Shown piece by piece: positions 8,360 to 16,699 of a stretch of 64,000 nt of DNA. The notes beneath the pieces were generated by a model. That model saw only the letters and a list, made by a program, of their open reading frames with translations. It had not been told where the DNA came from and searched no databases. The stretch comes from Rickettsia typhi (GTDB taxonomy: Bacteria; Pseudomonadota; Alphaproteobacteria; Rickettsiales; Rickettsiaceae): positions 53,334 through 117,333 of the forward strand of contig CAMBEC010000006.1 of the NCBI GenBank assembly GCA_945865485.1. The letters are read 5' to 3'. Position 1 is the stretch's first letter. Each line of letters opens with the position of its first letter. Both the position numbers and the translations under genes were made by a program.

Positions 8360-11300
8360 TGACTTGCCTTTAATTTCCTTAAGAAGATTTCTAGCTTTTT
8401 ATTTGCTAGTATTATCATATTAAGATTAATTGATTCTTGCATCTTCATTTCTTCAATAAAATCTGTAAATATACTAGCCTGAGTTATATTACCTTTTAAC
8501 CAAGCTTTCAAACTAACAAATTTTTGATTGCTAGCAACAATCTCCGTTACTAACCTTCTTTGTTTGTCATAAAAATCATCTTTTAAAGATTGAATAGATA
8601 ATCTGTTCCAATATGACTCATTAATTTGTGCTTCACTGGAATCTCTAAGCCAATCAATACTCAGAACATCGCCACATTCAAAATATAAGTTTGCTATATC
8701 TCCATTCTTAGCACCTGTATGCTTAGCAATATATATTATATCAAATGCCGATACCAATACCTCTAAAGTAGCAATAGACTTAGCAAGTTTCTTATCAACT
8801 GACGCACTAGTATAATGTGCTATTTTATTAAAAAACCTTGTCTTAGCTCCTCCTACTAAAAGCTTACTAATAATACCACTAAGCTCTTCCGTCTGCTGCC
8901 TATATTCTTCAATTGAATCAGTAATGTGTATTGGAGGTTTAATATTTCTTACAAACCAACTAATTCCTCGACGCATTATTTTCCCCAAATCAGAAAACAT
9001 CTCAACTTTAATAATTGTAGGAATATTATTACCCAGCTGACCTACTTCCTTCCAAAGATCTTGCAGGTCAAATATTTCAGTCACAACTTCATGTGCTCTT
9101 GCTATATCACAAAGATGTCCGCCAGTTTCGCGCTTTATAGCACTAATTACAGATCCACCGAGTTGATTAATCATTGTATTGGCAATAACTGTTCGGATTA
9201 TCTCCTGTTTTAGCGGATGATTTTCTATCTCATCTTTAAATTTTTCTTGCATTATTTTGGGAAAATATTTAAGCAGATGATTTTTGAAGTGCTTATCTTT
9301 AGTAAGTTGGAATGAGTTTAAATCTCTATCTAATGACATTTTGCTATAAGAAAGCAATACTGCTAGTTCCGGCCTTGTCATCCTTTCATTGGCAATAGAT
9401 CTCCTTGATAATTCCGCCTTATTCGGCAAAAACTCTACTTCTCTATCTAGCAAACCTTCATTCTCAAGTTCTTTCATTAACTGACTAAATGATTCTATAT
9501 TAAGCGCAGGTGACAATGTAGCAATTGTTATAGCAAGGTTCTGATCATAATTATCAATAAGTACCAACTCTTCAACCTGTTTTGTCATCTTGACTAGTAA
9601 TTCATTACGCTCTTTTATAGTAATCTTACCTTTTGCAACGGCTAAATTAAGGGCAATTTTTATGTTTACTTCGTGGTCAGAACAATCAACCCCAGCAGAA
9701 TTATCAATGAAGTCTGTATTAAGGGTACCACCATTTAATGCATATTCAATTCTTCCAAGCTGAGACACTCCGACATTTCCACCTTCAGCTATCACTTTCG
9801 CCCTTACCTCATTCCCATTGACTCGCAAATTATCATTTGTCTTATCGCCGATATCAATATTGTTTTCTGAGGAAGATTTGATATAGGTACCTATACCACC
9901 ATTCCATATGAGATCAATTTTAGCTTTTAGAATAGCTCTAATTAATTCATCTGGTACAACGTGATCTTTGTAAATATTCAATAGCTCTTGTGTTTCTTTT
10001 GAAAGATTTATTAATTTAGCCGATCTTTCAAAAACCCCCCCTCCTTTTGAAATGAGAGAACTACTATAATCAGTCCACTTACTTCTTGGTAGGTCAAATA
10101 ACCTTTGTCTCTCTTGATAACTACTCTCGCAATCAGGATCTGGATCAATAAAAATATGTTCATGATTAAAGGCAGCAACTAGCTTAATATATTTTGACAA
10201 GAGCATACCATTACCAAATACGTCTCCTGACATATCACCTATCCCTGCCACCGTGAATGGTTCTTTTTGTACATTTATGCCTTTATCATGAAAATGCAAA
10301 ACAACTGATATCCATGCTCCTTTAGCAGTAATACCCATTTTTTTATGATCATAACCACGTGACCCACCTGAAGCAAACGCATCTCTTAGCCAAAAATTAT
10401 ATTCTTGAGATACAGCATTGGCATAATCTGAAAAAGTTGCCGTCCCCTTATCTGCAGCCACTACTAAATAAGGATTCTCGTCATCATAAATAATCGTATC
10501 TGTTGGTTGCACTACCTTACCATCTACAAGATTATCAGTTAAGTCTAATAAGCCCCGTAAGAAATCTTGATAACACTCGACCGCCTTTTGCATATAAGAA
10601 TCACGGCCCATATCGCCTTGAGAGAAATTAAGATAAAAAGTTCCTTTTGAACCAACCGGAACAATAACAGCATTCTTAGTCATCTGGGCCTTTAAAAGAC
10701 CAAGTACCTCTGTACGATAATCTTCGCCTCGATCGGACCAACGAAGCCCACCTCTAGCTACTTTTCCACCACGAAGGTGGATCCCTTCAAATTCATTTGA
10801 GTAAACAAAAATCTCAGCATACGGAACAGGTAAAGGTAAATCTGGAACCTTACTAGAATAAAACTTAAATGATAAATAATTCTTGATATTACCATCTTTA
10901 TCTTTCTGATAAAAATTCGTTCTTACAATGGCTTCTATTATTAAATGCATATTGCTTAACACTTTATCCTCAGTGCTACTTTCTACCGTGTCTAGATAGC
11001 TACTCAGTTGTAAAGAAAGTGCATCAACCTTATCTTTAGAATGTTCCTTAGGGTCAAACATTGCTTCAAATAAATCCATTAGCATATTGGTGTATTTGTA
11101 ATGCTTTACTAGCGTCTGCTGAACATATCCTTTGCCGTATAAGAAACCTGTTTGGTGCAAATAACGAGTGATCGCTTTAAGTAATTTTACTTTGGCCCAG
11201 TTAAATCCAGAAAGAGCTATAAGCTTCCCTAAAATATCACTTGCTAATTCACCAGTACTCATCTTACTTAGAGCTTCCTCGATATTATGCTTTAATATGT

Positions 11301-13158
11301 CAGCAGGAACATCAATTTTAACAGGGCTCTGCAGCCTGAATTCATAAAGCCAACTTTTTTTAAAATCCAACGATTCCGTAATAGCAAAACTTTGTTCATC
11401 GATTGCTATAAATCCAAGATTTTCTATAGCGGGTAATGTGTCAGATAACGTCAACCTTATTTCTGGACTATAAAATTTTAAGAAAAATTCATTATTATCA
11501 CTAGGAACTAAGTTTGATATCAATTTGCCTTGCTTTGTTGCTTGTTCTAGATGATGAACGTCATCAATTGATGTATCAGCATCAAACTTGTGTCTATATT
11601 CAGCTGGAAAAGAAGGTTCGATTTCTTTATGTCTTAAGCCACCTTCATATTCACCCAATTCTTCACAAAGTTTATGCAATAATCCTTCTGACCAGTTAGT
11701 AGTTATTTTTATCAGATCAGCTTCCATTTCATCATGTGAAAAATCAAGCCTTGACCTATCATGAATAGGCAGCGTAGCAAAAAGATGAGAAAAATCTTGA
11801 GCTACTACCGTAATATTGTCTGAAATTATCTCACTATCAAATTTTTGAGCTAAGTAATAGCAAATCTCGTTATATACTTCAGGTGTAAGTCTTTCTCTTG
11901 GTAAAAACACAATCACGTTAATAAACGAACCTGACCAATCCTGTTGTACAAATAATTTTAACTTATGGCTGCGCATACTCGAGAGCATGTGAATACACAT
12001 ACAATATAAATCTTCTTCGTCAATCTGAATAAGAGTGTCTCTTGGCAGTGATTCAATAATATTCTTTATTTTCTTAGCGTTATAGCCGTTTACAGGAAAA
12101 TCAGATTCGTCAAGGACATAACTCATTTTCCCACGCAAAATTGGTATATTCTTGATCGACTGGAAATAAATCGCCGTTCCGTACAAACCAAAAATAATCG
12201 TACCCGTTCTGTATACGCCATCTTCATCTATTCGTTTTATAAGAATATAATCAACCAAAGCGTTTCTATGCACTGGTGATAATTTGTTTATTTTACCAAG
12301 CATAACCAACTTGTTTTTGTAATAGTCACTACTTGAAAACTCAATAATTGTCGAAATTTCCTCTATATTGTCTTGCCATATTTCCTTAACGCCTTCTTGG
12401 CGAACTAAAGTCTTAGTTTTTAAATCAAAATCCGCAGATCCAAGAAACGTAATATTATTCTTATGTAGCCAATTCAAAAAATCTAATGTTTCTTCGGCCG
12501 GTAAATTGGCTTGTTCATAAGTATCTTTGTGATGGACAATATCTGTAGTAATGGCAATGCTCTTATTAAGCAGCGTTTGCCATGAATCGTAAGTGTAGTC
12601 TACTAGGTCAATTACGTTATTTATTTCAGATTTTATTTTCGACAATGTTTTTTTATCAAACGTTCCAAGTATCTTGATATACACAAGATACTCATTAATA
12701 CCCCTCTCCCCCTTATCAGCAATATCAGTTAAATTTCCCTTTTTATCACGAATACTATTAATTACTGGATGAAAAGTAAAAATCGTTTGTAAACCAAGCT
12801 TTGCAAGCAGACTATTTAGCGAATCGATAATAAATGGCCGGTTCTCAGCAGCAATGAGAATAGTTATGGCGGGGTTATCTTTAAACTCATTCGTCAGAAT
12901 CTCTATTTTGCGCTTAAGCGGTGGACGATGCAGAAAAAAGTCAAAAGCTTCGTGCGTAAAATCACCAAATAATTCTATCTTATCTTTTGAACGATAATCA
13001 ACGGGAATATAGGTAAGGAATTTGCGTACAAATTTGGTATACAAACCACCTTTACTTTCAGCATTAACTATTTCGAGTATTTCATTACTAAAGTCATTGA
13101 TTCTGCACTGCAGCTTGCTAAGAGCTAAAGACTTGTTGTGATTTGGGCTTTTAACCAT
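8356..13158 (-). CDS. gdhB: NAD-specific glutamate dehydrogenase, large (180 kDa) type
   Basis: The product is 1600 residues, the usual size of the L-GDH class that deaminates glutamate to 2-oxoglutarate with NAD+. It has the long N-terminal regulatory part with ACT-like segments, then the catalytic core: GGLRWSDRGEDYRTEVLGL (about 790-810), VPVGSKGTFYLN, GGSRGYDHKKMGITAKGAW (about 935) and the NAD-binding region AEGGNVGVSQLGRIEYAL (about 1120). Rickettsiae lack glycolysis and oxidise host glutamate, so this enzyme probably feeds the TCA cycle. It is first in the minus-strand run with the RodZ-like gene and zapA. A consensus-like promoter lies 46 bases upstream. Confidence 0.95.
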   Translation of the reverse strand: MVKSPNHNKSLALSKLQCRINDFSNEILEIVNAESKGGLYTKFVRKFLTYIPVDYRSKDKIELFGDFTHEAFDFFLHRPPLKRKIEILTNEFKDNPAITILIAAENRPFIIDSLNSLLAKLGLQTIFTFHPVINSIRDKKGNLTDIADKGERGINEYLVYIKILGTFDKKTLSKIKSEINNVIDLVDYTYDSWQTLLNKSIAITTDIVHHKDTYEQANLPAEETLDFLNWLHKNNITFLGSADFDLKTKTLVRQEGVKEIWQDNIEEISTIIEFSSSDYYKNKLVMLGKINKLSPVHRNALVDYILIKRIDEDGVYRTGTIIFGLYGTAIYFQSIKNIPILRGKMSYVLDESDFPVNGYNAKKIKNIIESLPRDTLIQIDEEDLYCMCIHMLSSMRSHKLKLFVQQDWSGSFINVIVFLPRERLTPEVYNEICYYLAQKFDSEIISDNITVVAQDFSHLFATLPIHDRSRLDFSHDEMEADLIKITTNWSEGLLHKLCEELGEYEGGLRHKEIEPSFPAEYRHKFDADTSIDDVHHLEQATKQGKLISNLVPSDNNEFFLKFYSPEIRLTLSDTLPAIENLGFIAIDEQSFAITESLDFKKSWLYEFRLQSPVKIDVPADILKHNIEEALSKMSTGELASDILGKLIALSGFNWAKVKLLKAITRYLHQTGFLYGKGYVQQTLVKHYKYTNMLMDLFEAMFDPKEHSKDKVDALSLQLSSYLDTVESSTEDKVLSNMHLIIEAIVRTNFYQKDKDGNIKNYLSFKFYSSKVPDLPLPVPYAEIFVYSNEFEGIHLRGGKVARGGLRWSDRGEDYRTEVLGLLKAQMTKNAVIVPVGSKGTFYLNFSQGDMGRDSYMQKAVECYQDFLRGLLDLTDNLVDGKVVQPTDTIIYDDENPYLVVAADKGTATFSDYANAVSQEYNFWLRDAFASGGSRGYDHKKMGITAKGAWISVVLHFHDKGINVQKEPFTVAGIGDMSGDVFGNGMLLSKYIKLVAAFNHEHIFIDPDPDCESSYQERQRLFDLPRSKWTDYSSSLISKGGGVFERSAKLINLSKETQELLNIYKDHVVPDELIRAILKAKIDLIWNGGIGTYIKSSSENNIDIGDKTNDNLRVNGNEVRAKVIAEGGNVGVSQLGRIEYALNGGTLNTDFIDNSAGVDCSDHEVNIKIALNLAVAKGKITIKERNELLVKMTKQVEELVLIDNYDQNLAITIATLSPALNIESFSQLMKELENEGLLDREVEFLPNKAELSRRSIANERMTRPELAVLLSYSKMSLDRDLNSFQLTKDKHFKNHLLKYFPKIMQEKFKDEIENHPLKQEIIRTVIANTMINQLGGSVISAIKRETGGHLCDIARAHEVVTEIFDLQDLWKEVGQLGNNIPTIIKVEMFSDLGKIMRRGISWFVRNIKPPIHITDSIEEYRQQTEELSGIISKLLVGGAKTRFFNKIAHYTSASVDKKLAKSIATLEVLVSAFDIIYIAKHTGAKNGDIANLYFECGDVLSIDWLRDSSEAQINESYWNRLSIQSLKDDFYDKQRRLVTEIVASNQKFVSLKAWLKGNITQASIFTDFIEEMKMQESINLNMIILANKKLEIFLRKLKASQ

Positions 13159-13179
13159 ATAGATATCCTGATAATGGCT

Positions 13180-13208
13180 TTGTATTAATTACAAACTAGA
13201 AGTATAAT
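13180..13208 (+). promoter_or_regulatory. Sigma-70-type promoter for mnmE
   Basis: TTGTAT (13180-13185) and TATAAT (13203-13208) are separated by 17 bases, close to the sigma-70 consensus. It points toward mnmE, whose start is 187 bases on. Its -10 element overlaps that of the divergent GDH promoter. Confidence 0.5.
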
Positions 13209-13232
13209 AGTGGAAATGTAACTTCCTTTCAA
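13204..13232 (-). promoter_or_regulatory. Sigma-70-type promoter for NAD-GDH
   Basis: Read on the minus strand, TTGAAA (13232-13227) and TATTAT (13209-13204) are 17 bases apart. The predicted start of transcription is roughly 40 bases before the GDH ATG. The -10 hexamer lies over the -10 of the plus-strand mnmE promoter, shifted by one base. Confidence 0.5.
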
Positions 13233-13394
13233 TAGGTTTGGATTAATAAACCTATCGCATAATTCATAAATAAGTAAAGGATTTTTAGGAAAAATGCAGG
13301 TGAATACCGCAGCGTAAGTTTGGTACGTGAGGAGAAGAGACAAATTTTGACAACAAAATTACCACTAAGAATGAGTTATGCGAGGTATAATGAA

Positions 13395-14729
13395 ATGAAT
13401 ACTATTTTTGCACAAGCATCCGCACAAGGTAAAGCTGGGGTCTCCGTGTTTAGGATTTCTGGTCCCGCTGCTCTTAATTCCATCAAGCAGCTTGTTTGCC
13501 AGACTGATACCGAATTTGAGCCTCGTAAGTTGTATTTTAGGAAGATTTACAATCCAAAAAATAACCAACAAATTGATGATGTTCTAGTAGTCTTTTTTAA
13601 AGGAAGGTCTAGCTTTACTGGTGAAGATTCAGCTGAAATTTATACTCATGGCAGTATCGCGGTAATCAAAATGATGCACGAAGTCCTAGCGTCGCTTGAA
13701 GATATGCGCATAGCAGAAGCTGGAGAATTTGCTAAAAGAGCTTTTTTAAACGGAAAAATGGACCTAACCGCAGCAGAAGGGCTGGCTGACCTTATTGAAG
13801 CAGAAACAGAGCTGCAACATAAGCAAGCCATTGAACAACTTGGCGGCGGACTGGAAAAAATATACGAACACTGGCGTAAGGAATTATTAAAAATAATAAG
13901 CTTGATTGAAGCATATATCGATTTTCCTGATGAAGATATTCCAGAAGAAACAATAACTGGAGTGCGTCAATTAGTAGACAGAATAACCAACGAAATTAAG
14001 ATACATCTGGACGATAATCACCGTGGCGAAAGACTACGTAGCGGCATAAAACTAGCGATAATTGGCCGTCCCAACGTTGGTAAGTCTAGTCTAATAAATT
14101 ATTTGATGCAGCGCGAAATAGCTATAGTTTCAAATATCGCCGGCACTACAAGAGACGTGGTAGAAGGACATCTTGACATTGGTGGTTACCCGATCATATT
14201 GCAGGATACAGCAGGTATTCACGACCATACAGAAGATATAATTGAACAAGAAGGAATAAACCGAGCATGGAATGCAGCTAAAAACTCAGATATTAAGGTA
14301 ATTCTATATGATGCTTCAAAAATAAATGAAAACAAAGATTATTTCAGAGATATAATAGACGCTAACACGATTATAATTTTCAATAAAATTGATCTAGTTT
14401 CTGGTGTTGCCCCAAAGTTTCAAATTAAAGAGGCCATCAATGTTTCGATCAAAAATCAACAAGGTCTTGATGAAATAATTACAGAAATAATATCTATAGC
14501 TCACAAAATTGCTAGTCCATCCCAGTCACCTCAAATCACTAGAGCTCGCCATCGATCCGAGCTACAAAAAGCGCTTGAGTATATGTCAACCTTCTCCTTA
14601 AATAACGATTTAGTTCTAGCAGCAGAGGATTTGCGCATGACCATGAGAGCAATCAGTAATATTACTGGCAAAATTACTGTAGACGAAATTCTTGGTGAAA
14701 TATTTAGTAATTTTTGTATAGGCAAGTAA
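13395..14729 (+). CDS. mnmE: tRNA modification GTPase MnmE
   Basis: MnmE works with MnmG to put the carboxymethylaminomethyl (or aminomethyl) group on U34 of certain tRNAs. The N-terminal folate-binding domain begins MNTIFAQASAQGKAGVSVFR. The G domain shows GRPNVGKSS (about 224), TTRD, DTAG and NKID. The C terminus ends FCIGK, with the conserved Cys that the family requires. I chose the ATG at 13395 because GAGG lies nine bases before it and the resulting 444 residues match rickettsial homologues. Earlier in-frame starts at 13371 and 13320 would add residues not typical of the family. xerC begins one base after the stop. Confidence 0.93.
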   Translation: MNTIFAQASAQGKAGVSVFRISGPAALNSIKQLVCQTDTEFEPRKLYFRKIYNPKNNQQIDDVLVVFFKGRSSFTGEDSAEIYTHGSIAVIKMMHEVLASLEDMRIAEAGEFAKRAFLNGKMDLTAAEGLADLIEAETELQHKQAIEQLGGGLEKIYEHWRKELLKIISLIEAYIDFPDEDIPEETITGVRQLVDRITNEIKIHLDDNHRGERLRSGIKLAIIGRPNVGKSSLINYLMQREIAIVSNIAGTTRDVVEGHLDIGGYPIILQDTAGIHDHTEDIIEQEGINRAWNAAKNSDIKVILYDASKINENKDYFRDIIDANTIIIFNKIDLVSGVAPKFQIKEAINVSIKNQQGLDEIITEIISIAHKIASPSQSPQITRARHRSELQKALEYMSTFSLNNDLVLAAEDLRMTMRAISNITGKITVDEILGEIFSNFCIGK

Positions 14730-14730
14730 A

Positions 14731-15663
14731 GTGATTATCATAGACGATATTTTACAAAAAATAACTATTGAATGGCTTGAATACTTGTCTAAACAAAGAG
14801 CATATTCAAAACACACAACAGATTCATATCACAACGACTTAAATCACTTCCTAACATTTACAGGACATTATAATTCAGGCAATACTACCTTAAATATGAT
14901 CAAATCTGTTGATATCAGACTGATTAGAAGTTGGTTGTCCGCCAGACACCTGGATGGTTACAGCCCCGCTTCAAGCGCCAGAGCCCTATCTTCTATCAAA
15001 AGTTTTTATAGGTTCCTTGAAAAAAAACACGATATTAATTGCCATGCCCTATATACAGTACGCAGCCCCAAAAAGCCAAAAACTCTTCCAAAAGCCCTAA
15101 CCAAGCTTGAAACCAATACTGCTATTGAAAATATAGAAATGCTTGGTGAAGAAGAATGGATTCATCTTCGTAACAAAGCTCTGCTCACACTTATTTATGC
15201 AAGTGGCCTTAGGATATCAGAAGCACTTTCAATAACCCGCAGGCATATTGATAATCATGAATTTATTAAAATATTAGGTAAGGGTAGCAAAGAGCGTCTA
15301 ATACCTTGGATTCAAGAATCAAGGCTGCTTGTAGAAAAATACCTTAGTACTATGCCTTTTGTTATTGAAAGTAACGAACCAATATTTCGAGGAAAATTAG
15401 GTCGTCCACTACAAAGAGCGGTGTTTAATAAAGAATTAATTCACCTAAGGCGACTTCTTGGTTTACCCGAATATTTAAGCTCCCATGCTTTCAGGCATAG
15501 TTTCGCAACACATTTACTAGAAAACGGAGCGGATCTTCGATCAATTCAGGATTTACTTGGCCATCAAAGCCTTTCTACAACTCAAAGATACACGAAAATT
15601 AACCAATTGCACCTTGAATCTGTATACGATAAAGCGCACCCTGGATCCAAAGAAAATTTTTAA
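14731..15663 (+). CDS. xerC: Tyrosine recombinase XerC
   Basis: XerC and XerD resolve chromosome dimers at the dif site during division. The N-terminal SAM-like DNA-binding domain ends near SYHNDL and YSPASSARALSSIKSFYR. The catalytic residues are all visible: Arg in ASGLRISEAL, Lys in LGKGSKERLIPW, the HxxR box in SHAFRHSFATHLL, His in LLGHQSLSTTQ and the Tyr of QRYTKI. The 310-residue length is normal. The RSWLSA and ALSSIKSFYRFLEK patterns favour XerC over XerD. The GTG start is one base past the mnmE stop, so the two are probably co-transcribed. Confidence 0.88.
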   Translation: MIIIDDILQKITIEWLEYLSKQRAYSKHTTDSYHNDLNHFLTFTGHYNSGNTTLNMIKSVDIRLIRSWLSARHLDGYSPASSARALSSIKSFYRFLEKKHDINCHALYTVRSPKKPKTLPKALTKLETNTAIENIEMLGEEEWIHLRNKALLTLIYASGLRISEALSITRRHIDNHEFIKILGKGSKERLIPWIQESRLLVEKYLSTMPFVIESNEPIFRGKLGRPLQRAVFNKELIHLRRLLGLPEYLSSHAFRHSFATHLLENGADLRSIQDLLGHQSLSTTQRYTKINQLHLESVYDKAHPGSKENF

Positions 15664-15673
15664 CAAAATATTC

Positions 15674-15703
15674 TTGCGTTAATTTTTGCTTATGCGTTAT
15701 ATT
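15674..15703 (+). promoter_or_regulatory. Possible promoter for dksA
   Basis: TTGCGT (15674-15679) and TATATT (15698-15703) are 18 bases apart, 30 bases before the dksA start. AAAGGGA then serves as the ribosome binding site. Confidence 0.4.
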
Positions 15704-15732
15704 GAGTTTGTATAAATTTTTAAAGGGAACAT

Positions 15733-16167
15733 ATGGAAAAAATCATTTTACCAGCTGGTTATAAACCTTCTGAAGACGAAGAATACATGAACCCAATGCA
15801 GCTTGAATATTTCAAACAAAAATTGCAAACCTGGAGAGAAGAGTTATTAGAAGAATCGCGCGATACACTTGATCACCTTAAAGAAGAGAATTGGAATGAA
15901 CCTGATCTTACTGATCGGGCAAGCGTTGAAACAGAAACAAGCATTGAGCTTAGAACTAGAGATCGTTATAGAAAATTAATTGATAAAATTGAGCATACAA
16001 TTGTAAAAATAAATAAAAACGATTATGGTTACTGTGAAGAAACGGGTGAAAAAATCGGTCTCAGACGCCTTGAAGCCCGGCCAGTAGCCACTCTTTGCAT
16101 AGAAGCCCAAATGCGCCACGAAAATTATGAAAAAACGCACCTAGACGAAGATAAAATTGATATATAA
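15733..16167 (+). CDS. dksA: RNA polymerase-binding factor DksA, two-cysteine type
   Basis: DksA binds the RNA polymerase secondary channel and, with ppGpp, tunes rRNA and stress promoters. The opening LPAGYKPSEDEEYMNPMQ, the coiled-coil with its DLTDRASVE tip, and the C-terminal RRLEARPVATLCIEAQ are typical. Of the four zinc-binding cysteines of the enterobacterial form only the first of each pair is kept (Cys101 and Cys122); the partners are Thr104 and Ala125. Reduced-cysteine forms are usual in alphaproteobacteria, so this is probably functional. A hairpin follows the gene. Confidence 0.93.
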   Translation: MEKIILPAGYKPSEDEEYMNPMQLEYFKQKLQTWREELLEESRDTLDHLKEENWNEPDLTDRASVETETSIELRTRDRYRKLIDKIEHTIVKINKNDYGYCEETGEKIGLRRLEARPVATLCIEAQMRHENYEKTHLDEDKIDI

Positions 16168-16175
16168 GAAAATTA

Positions 16176-16216
16176 CCTGGTTGTGCATATCTCAATGATT
16201 GCGCACCAGGGATTTT
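16176..16216 (+). terminator. Terminator-like hairpin after dksA
   Basis: The arms 16176-16187 (CCTGGTTGTGCA) and 16200-16210 (TGCGCACCAGG) pair with a single bulged T, followed by GATTTT. The U-tract is weak. Confidence 0.5.
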
Positions 16217-16254
16217 ACTCAAAATACTAAAATTCTTTGGATGGGAAGTAGGCC

Positions 16255-16500
16255 TCAATGACCTAAGGAATAATCCATAATATCCCCGATTATGTTATCG
16301 GCAACATTTTCACTCCAAAAGGCTATAAGATTATTTGTTACCAACCCTGTTATAGCTACACAACCTACAGAACTTATGCCAGCCCATATATCCTTATCAT
16401 AATAAGCTTTATAAGCCAAACCACATGACACAGTGGCAAACACAGTTATACAACCAATCCCTTGAAATGTAGAAGAAATAGGAGTTCCAATTTGTTTCAT
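16255..16500 (-). CDS. Small membrane protein of unknown function
   Basis: The 81-residue product has two likely membrane helices (about residues 13-31 and 39-60) with glycine and small residues (GISSVGCVAITGL). The family was not recognised. The ribosome binding site is weak (AAGAG, about seven bases before the ATG). It stands alone between dksA and the ankyrin gene, on the opposite strand to both. It could be a real lineage-specific membrane protein or a spurious frame. The consistent hydrophobic pattern favours a real gene. Confidence 0.45.
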   Translation of the reverse strand: MKQIGTPISSTFQGIGCITVFATVSCGLAYKAYYDKDIWAGISSVGCVAITGLVTNNLIAFWSENVADNIIGDIMDYSLGH

Positions 16501-16626
16501 AATAAATCTCTTAGTTATTATTTAATATTTAACTATAGTTATTAATTAATGTCAATGCGTTTGGTTTTATTATGAATACATCCTCTTTAGAAATAACAGA
16601 ACTCCAAAAGACTTCATCCGCATAAT

Positions 16627-16655
16627 TTGACAAATTAATTAACTTATGTTAGTAT
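16627..16655 (+). promoter_or_regulatory. Promoter for the ankyrin gene
   Basis: A perfect TTGACA (16627-16632) is followed after 17 bases by TAGTAT (16650-16655). The ankyrin gene starts 45 bases downstream. This is the strongest-looking promoter in the window. Confidence 0.6.
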
Positions 16656-16699
16656 CTAAAAAATATTAGCGTTTATTAATTAATACCGCTGAGGATACT

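Noticed and set aside
8926..9213. 95-codon open frame opposite the NAD-GDH gene
   Set aside because: It lies entirely within the highly conserved GDH coding sequence and shows no domain or start signal.
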